Shown here in pieces: positions 60,176 to 64,000 of a DNA stretch of 64,000 bases. Position 1 is the stretch's first letter. Each line of letters begins with the position of its first letter. The DNA is taken from contig NZ_CP020104.1 of the NCBI RefSeq assembly GCF_002056795.1, positions 1,251,001 to 1,315,000 of the forward strand, given 5' to 3'. Made by a program: the position numbers and the translations under genes. The notes under the pieces were generated by a model. It was given only the letters and a program-made list of their open reading frames with translations, was not told the origin of the DNA and ran no database searches. This DNA comes from Spirosoma aerolatum (lineage in GTDB: Bacteria > Bacteroidota > Bacteroidia > Cytophagales > Spirosomataceae).

Positions 60176-62573
60176 ACTCAGAGCGAAGTGATTTAATCGG
60201 ATTCATCAAGGCGGCTTTGAAACTTTGGAAACTGACCGTTAACAGGGCAATACCGACGGCCAAAAGACCCGCCAGCGCGAAAACCCACCACTGGATATTG
60301 ACGCGGTAGGCAAAATCGGCCAGCCACTGATTCATGGCCCACCAGGCAATGGGACTGGCCAGCAGAATTGCGATCAGGACAGGTTTCAGAAAGTCTTTCG
60401 AGAGCAGCCCAACAATGCTGGACACCGAGGCACCCAACGCTTTCCGAACGCCAATCTCTTTGGTCCGTTGTTCGGCGGTGAAAGCTGCCAGCCCGAACAG
60501 ACCCAGACAGGCAATCAGGATAGCCAGTGCCGAGAATACCAGCACCACCTGCGCTGTCCGCTGCTCCGAACGGTACAGCGTATTCAGGAACTCATCGAGG
60601 AAGGTGTATTCAAAAGCCGAATCGGGCATGTCTTTCTGGAAAACAGCTTCCAGTTGACGCATGGTTTGGCTCAATTGGGCCGTACGGGTTTTAACCAGCA
60701 GGTAAGGGCGCGATTCGGTATCGGCATTGTGGAAGGCGTAGGCACCAATGGGCGTATGAAGCGATTGGAAGTGGAAGTCATCGACGACTCCTATAATTTC
60801 GGCCTGGTCCCAGCCAAATAGATTGTGGGCTTTCTGGCCGATGGCTTTTTGGGGAGTAAGGCCCAGATAATTGACCGCCGTTTTGTTCAGAACAACCTGA
60901 ACCGTTGTGTCTTTGGCGTCTTTGGTGGCCGGTAAGGTACGACCAGCCAGGAGTTTCAGACCCAGCACATTCATAAACTCGTTGCTGACCCGGTTGGTCT
61001 GAATGGCCATGCCTTCGTTGGAACTGCCCAAATTGCCTGATCGACTGATCGTACGTCCGCTACCGCCACGACCCGGAAACGTCTGGGCCCGGCACACATC
61101 GACCACGCTACTGAGACTTCGGTAATCGTTCATCAGGGCGTCGATCTGGCTTATATCCTTCGCTGCCGATGTCATAACCGCCACAACCTGCGTGGGCTCA
61201 TAGCCCAGTTTTTGCGACTGAATAAACTGTAACTGCTGGTAGAAAATGAACGTACAAACCATCAGAATCACTGAAGCGGCAAACTGAATCACCACCAGCG
61301 ACCGCCGGAACAGACCCGCCCCCGACTGATTTCGGAAGCTAGTACTGAGCAGGTATTTGGGCGAAAATGACGATAGATAAAAGGCCGGGTAGGACCCCGC
61401 AATGAGCGTAATCAGCAGACCAATCAGCAACAGGCCGACGACTACTTCGGGCGTTAGCAGGGCCATGAACGGTATTTGTTTGTCCTTCATCTGATTGAAA
61501 AGCGGCAAACCCAGGGTAACGAGGCCAATCGCCAGTATAAGGGCCAGCGTAACCATCAGGCCCGTTTCCAGATAGAAGCGGGTGATGAGATCCCGTGCCG
61601 ATGCCCCAACGGTTTTGATCACTCCAACCTCCCGGAAACGAATCTGCGCTTTGGCTGTTGCCAGGTTCATATAATTGATCGACGCAATTAACAGGACGAC
61701 AATGGCGAGGATGAGCAGAATCTTTACCTGACGCAGATCGCCGATACGGGTGGTGTTGGCGTTGGTAATATCGGCCGAGTACAGGTGAACATCCGTAAGC
61801 GGCTGGAGCCAGATGTTGAACCATTGTTCAGCCTTCGGAATGTTTTTGTTAATGATACCTGCCATCTGCCGTTCGACTTGAGCTTGCTCTGCCTGTGGAC
61901 GGAGCAGAACGTAGGTTTCAAAACTGGCATTGTCCCAGGTTGGATTTCGGGCCCAGCGAACGCTGCTGAACGAGCCAATCATGTCTGCATCGAGGGTCGA
62001 GGTGCCGGGGAAATTTTTGTAAACCCCCGTTACTTCCAGCGTGTCTTTATTATCGATGTACAGGATTTTTCCAACCGGGTTAGCAGTGCCGAAATACCGT
62101 TCGGCGGTTGCCTGACTCAGCACAACCTTGTGGGGGCCATCCAGAGCTGTTTTAGGATTGCCTTTCGCCAACTCAACGTCGAAGATGTCGAACAGGCTAC
62201 CATCGGCCCAGTAAAAATTGGTCTCCGCAAATTTCTTATTGCCAGATTTAACAAAAGCGGTTTGCCCGAAATTATGACGAAGAAAACGTACCTGTTGCTC
62301 TACCGTGGGAATATCGGCTTTGAGGGCTGGGCCAACAGCGTTAGGCGAATTAGCCCAGTTCATGCTTTTGCCATCGAAGGTGGCCGTTAAACCGACCCGG
62401 TAAATCCGGTCCGCTTTAGTATGGTACTTGTCGAACAGGAGTTCGTCTTTCACATGCAGCATCAGCAACAGGGCAACGGCCAGTCCGGTTGCTAGCCCAA
62501 GTAAGTTGAGGAAGGTGAACAGGCGGTTTTTTAGCAGCCCCCGCCAGGCGATTTTGAGGTAGTTCTGGAGCAT
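60174..62573 (-). CDS. Double-FtsX (MacB_PCD) ABC transporter permease M
   Basis: 799 residues, ATG at 62573. N-terminus MLQNYLKIAWRGLLKNRLFT and DELLFDKYHTKADRIYRV. The first coupling motif is unusual, RFREVGVIKTVGASARDL, with Ile where others have an Arg (VGV-RK) and no RAKEVG start. The second is standard (RTKEIGVRKALGASVSSI). The C-terminus (NPIKSLRSE) and the preceding 60 residues nearly match K. The second periplasmic signature reads GVVDDFHFQSLHTPIGAYA (Asp for Lys). It is the middle gene of an N-M-L run with gaps of 47 and 73 bp, each holding a palindrome. Confidence 0.95.
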   Translation of the reverse strand: MLQNYLKIAWRGLLKNRLFTFLNLLGLATGLAVALLLMLHVKDELLFDKYHTKADRIYRVGLTATFDGKSMNWANSPNAVGPALKADIPTVEQQVRFLRHNFGQTAFVKSGNKKFAETNFYWADGSLFDIFDVELAKGNPKTALDGPHKVVLSQATAERYFGTANPVGKILYIDNKDTLEVTGVYKNFPGTSTLDADMIGSFSSVRWARNPTWDNASFETYVLLRPQAEQAQVERQMAGIINKNIPKAEQWFNIWLQPLTDVHLYSADITNANTTRIGDLRQVKILLILAIVVLLIASINYMNLATAKAQIRFREVGVIKTVGASARDLITRFYLETGLMVTLALILAIGLVTLGLPLFNQMKDKQIPFMALLTPEVVVGLLLIGLLITLIAGSYPAFYLSSFSPKYLLSTSFRNQSGAGLFRRSLVVIQFAASVILMVCTFIFYQQLQFIQSQKLGYEPTQVVAVMTSAAKDISQIDALMNDYRSLSSVVDVCRAQTFPGRGGSGRTISRSGNLGSSNEGMAIQTNRVSNEFMNVLGLKLLAGRTLPATKDAKDTTVQVVLNKTAVNYLGLTPQKAIGQKAHNLFGWDQAEIIGVVDDFHFQSLHTPIGAYAFHNADTESRPYLLVKTRTAQLSQTMRQLEAVFQKDMPDSAFEYTFLDEFLNTLYRSEQRTAQVVLVFSALAILIACLGLFGLAAFTAEQRTKEIGVRKALGASVSSIVGLLSKDFLKPVLIAILLASPIAWWAMNQWLADFAYRVNIQWWVFALAGLLAVGIALLTVSFQSFKAALMNPIKSLRSE

Positions 62574-62588
62574 AAGAAAGAGGGTTTT

Positions 62589-62620
62589 ATGTAGAGACGC
62601 GAGGTATCGCGTCTCTACAT
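62589..62620. repeat. Perfect hairpin GTAGAGACGCGA next to the permease N stop
   Basis: ATGTAGAGACGCGA (62589-62602) pairs exactly with TCGCGTCTCTACAT (62607-62620), 4-nt loop GGTA. The right arm ends on the base before the stop codon at 62621. The word GTAGAGACGCG is one I know as a widespread short dispersed repeat in some Bacteroidota and cyanobacterial genomes. Confidence 0.85.
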
Positions 62621-64000
62621 TTATTCGGATCGTAATGATTTCACTGGATTGGCTAATGCGGCTTTGATACTCTGGAAGCTAACAGTAAGTAACGCAATTA
62701 ATAGCACTAAGGCAAACGGTAGCGCAAAGAGCCACCACTGAATCGCTGCCCGGAAAGCAAATCCCTGAAGCCATTGACTAATAGCATACCAGGCTAGCGG
62801 AGTAGCCACTACAAAAGCGATCAGAATCAACACCGCAAATTCACGGTATAGCATCTGCACAATTTCAGCGACCGATGCGCCCAGCACCTTCCGAATGCCA
62901 ATCTCTTTGGTACGTTGCGCCGTCGTGAACGAAGCGAGGCCGAAGAGCCCCAGGCAGGCGACCAGAATAGCCAGTCCCGTGAATAAGCCAAACACCTGCC
63001 CAAATCGCTGGTCGGCGCGGTATTGTTCGTTGAACCGTTCGTCCAGAAACGAATACTCGAACGGATTGCCGGGGAAAAAGTGATTCCACTCCGTCCGAAT
63101 GGTTGCGATGGTGCTGTTGAGTTCGCTGGATGCCAGCTTGATAGAGAAATACCCGCGCACATCGGGAATCAGGCGCAGGATGAGCGGTTCGTAGGCATCG
63201 CGCAAGGACTGCTGATGAAAATTGTCCGTAACCCCGACCAGCGTAAAGGTTTCGCCCCAAAACTCAATCTGCTTGCCAATGGCATCCTCCGGTCGGTTGA
63301 AACCCAATTGCTGAACAGCCTTTTTGTTGAAAATGAGGGCTTTGGGGTCGCTGCCGAACTCTTTAGCGAAGTTGCGCCCGGCCAGCAGTTTCAGATCGAA
63401 GGTTTTCAGGAAATCGTAATCGACGCCAATGATTCGGTATTGCTGACTTTTACTTTCGTCGGTCCCCTTGAGTCGGATACCCCCCGCATTCCAGTCCGAA
63501 GCCTGACCCGGCACCACTGTCGAAGCCGCAATGGACCGGATGCCGGGTCGACGGAGAAGCTCATCTTTAAAGGCCAGCATCTGCCGCATAAAGGTGGAGT
63601 CGGTTTTGACAATGGGCGGATTGATCACCAGCGTCTGGTCGATGTTCAGGCCCAGGCTTTGCGCCCGCATGTATTGGATCTGATGGAAGACCGCCAGCGT
63701 GCCGACCAGCAAAAACAGGGAAGCCGCAAACTGAAACACGACCAGCGATTTGCGCAAGACAATACCTTGTGATGAGGTGCTGACTTTCCCTTTCAGCACC
63801 GACACGGGTTTAAACCCTGACAGTACAAACGCCGGATATAAGCCCGACAGAAAGGCACCGATGACAAATAGCCCAAGCAAGGGCAACCAGAAGGTAGGAC
63901 TTACGAGCAGCGAAAACGACATCTGCTGACCCGACAGTTGGTTGAACATCGGTATCGATACGGCAACAATCACCAACGCCAGTCCAACGGCCAGCCCATT
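62621..64000 (-). CDS. Double-FtsX (MacB_PCD) ABC transporter permease N (partial, cut by right edge)
   Basis: The frame runs from the stop at 62621 to the window edge, about 459 codons, starting in the middle of the first FtsX block (NGLAVGLALVIVAVSIPMF). Visible are the last first-half helices, LSGLYPAFVLSGFKPVSVLK, the second periplasmic domain with GVTDNFHQQSLRDAYEPLI (Thr-Asp-Asn replaces the usual Val-Lys-Asp), and the second coupling motif RTKEIGIRKVLGASVAEI, then QMLYREFAVLILIAF where most copies have LLSKDFLKLV. The C-terminus is NPVKSLRSE. The first half of the protein and its promoter lie outside the window. Confidence 0.93.
   Translation of the reverse strand, partial: NGLAVGLALVIVAVSIPMFNQLSGQQMSFSLLVSPTFWLPLLGLFVIGAFLSGLYPAFVLSGFKPVSVLKGKVSTSSQGIVLRKSLVVFQFAASLFLLVGTLAVFHQIQYMRAQSLGLNIDQTLVINPPIVKTDSTFMRQMLAFKDELLRRPGIRSIAASTVVPGQASDWNAGGIRLKGTDESKSQQYRIIGVDYDFLKTFDLKLLAGRNFAKEFGSDPKALIFNKKAVQQLGFNRPEDAIGKQIEFWGETFTLVGVTDNFHQQSLRDAYEPLILRLIPDVRGYFSIKLASSELNSTIATIRTEWNHFFPGNPFEYSFLDERFNEQYRADQRFGQVFGLFTGLAILVACLGLFGLASFTTAQRTKEIGIRKVLGASVAEIVQMLYREFAVLILIAFVVATPLAWYAISQWLQGFAFRAAIQWWLFALPFALVLLIALLTVSFQSIKAALANPVKSLRSE

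Noticed and set aside
1..64000. CRISPR arrays, tRNA/rRNA genes, integrases or transposases
   Set aside because: No direct-repeat array with regular spacers, no tRNA-like cloverleaf and no recombinase motif was noticed. The scan was by eye and could miss a tRNA inside a gap.

Overview
The window looks like chromosome from a Bacteroidota member of the Cytophagales, most like Spirosoma and its relatives. This is inferred from a SusC/SusD pair, TAnnTTTG-type -7 promoter elements, weak or absent Shine-Dalgarno sites, and above all a very large family of roughly 800-residue FtsX/MacB-type permeases, an expansion I associate with that group. Base composition looks close to 50% GC by eye. I saw no rRNA, tRNA, CRISPR array, transposase or phage gene.

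Layout. Positions 1-1074 hold an ECF sigma factor and its overlapping zinc-finger anti-sigma factor (cut by the left edge). Positions 1242-24274 hold eight permeases (called A-H here), all on the minus strand, interspersed with two related small secreted proteins (minus) and three Uma2-like nuclease-fold genes (plus). Positions 24461-27033 carry a DUF5020-like barrel, a membrane protein with a predicted N-terminal DNA-binding domain, and an AHSA1/SRPBCC protein. Positions 27314-43155 form a glycan-utilisation locus: SusC, SusD, a cytochrome c/VCBS propeller protein, a ROK repressor, and a plus-strand run of exported GH18, GH29, alpha/beta-hydrolase and GH20 enzymes. The gene set points to N-acetylglucosamine-containing glycans that also carry fucose. 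Permeases I and J (with a fourth Uma2-like gene), an MgtA-type P-type ATPase and a PAS histidine kinase follow. The window ends with permeases K-N; N is cut by the right edge.

There are 14 permeases in total, 13 of them complete and all on the minus strand. Each is a double FtsX/MacB_PCD protein, and every half visible keeps the cytoplasmic R-x-[KR]-E-[IV]-like coupling motif. No ABC ATPase, membrane-fusion protein or TolC-like gene is present, so the ATPase must be supplied from elsewhere.

The most interesting signal is regulatory. Four minus-strand transcription units (4414 leftward, 12360 leftward, 24274 leftward, 57565 leftward) share the same upstream arrangement: two tandem 16-bp dyads of form TGTCC-N6-GGACA, 21-22 bp apart. 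Each is followed 44-66 bp downstream by a TGG[C/T]-N9/10-G element resembling a sigma-54 -24/-12 promoter, whose -12 end lies 37-42 nt before the start codon. This looks like a sigma-54/NtrC-type regulon of permeases and exported partner proteins. All four Uma2-like genes are divergent from a permease start and end against the stop codon of the next minus-strand gene. Long, often perfect palindromes abut the stop codons of many minus-strand genes, and a separate dispersed palindrome family occurs at 12.6, 32.3 and 51.5 kb.
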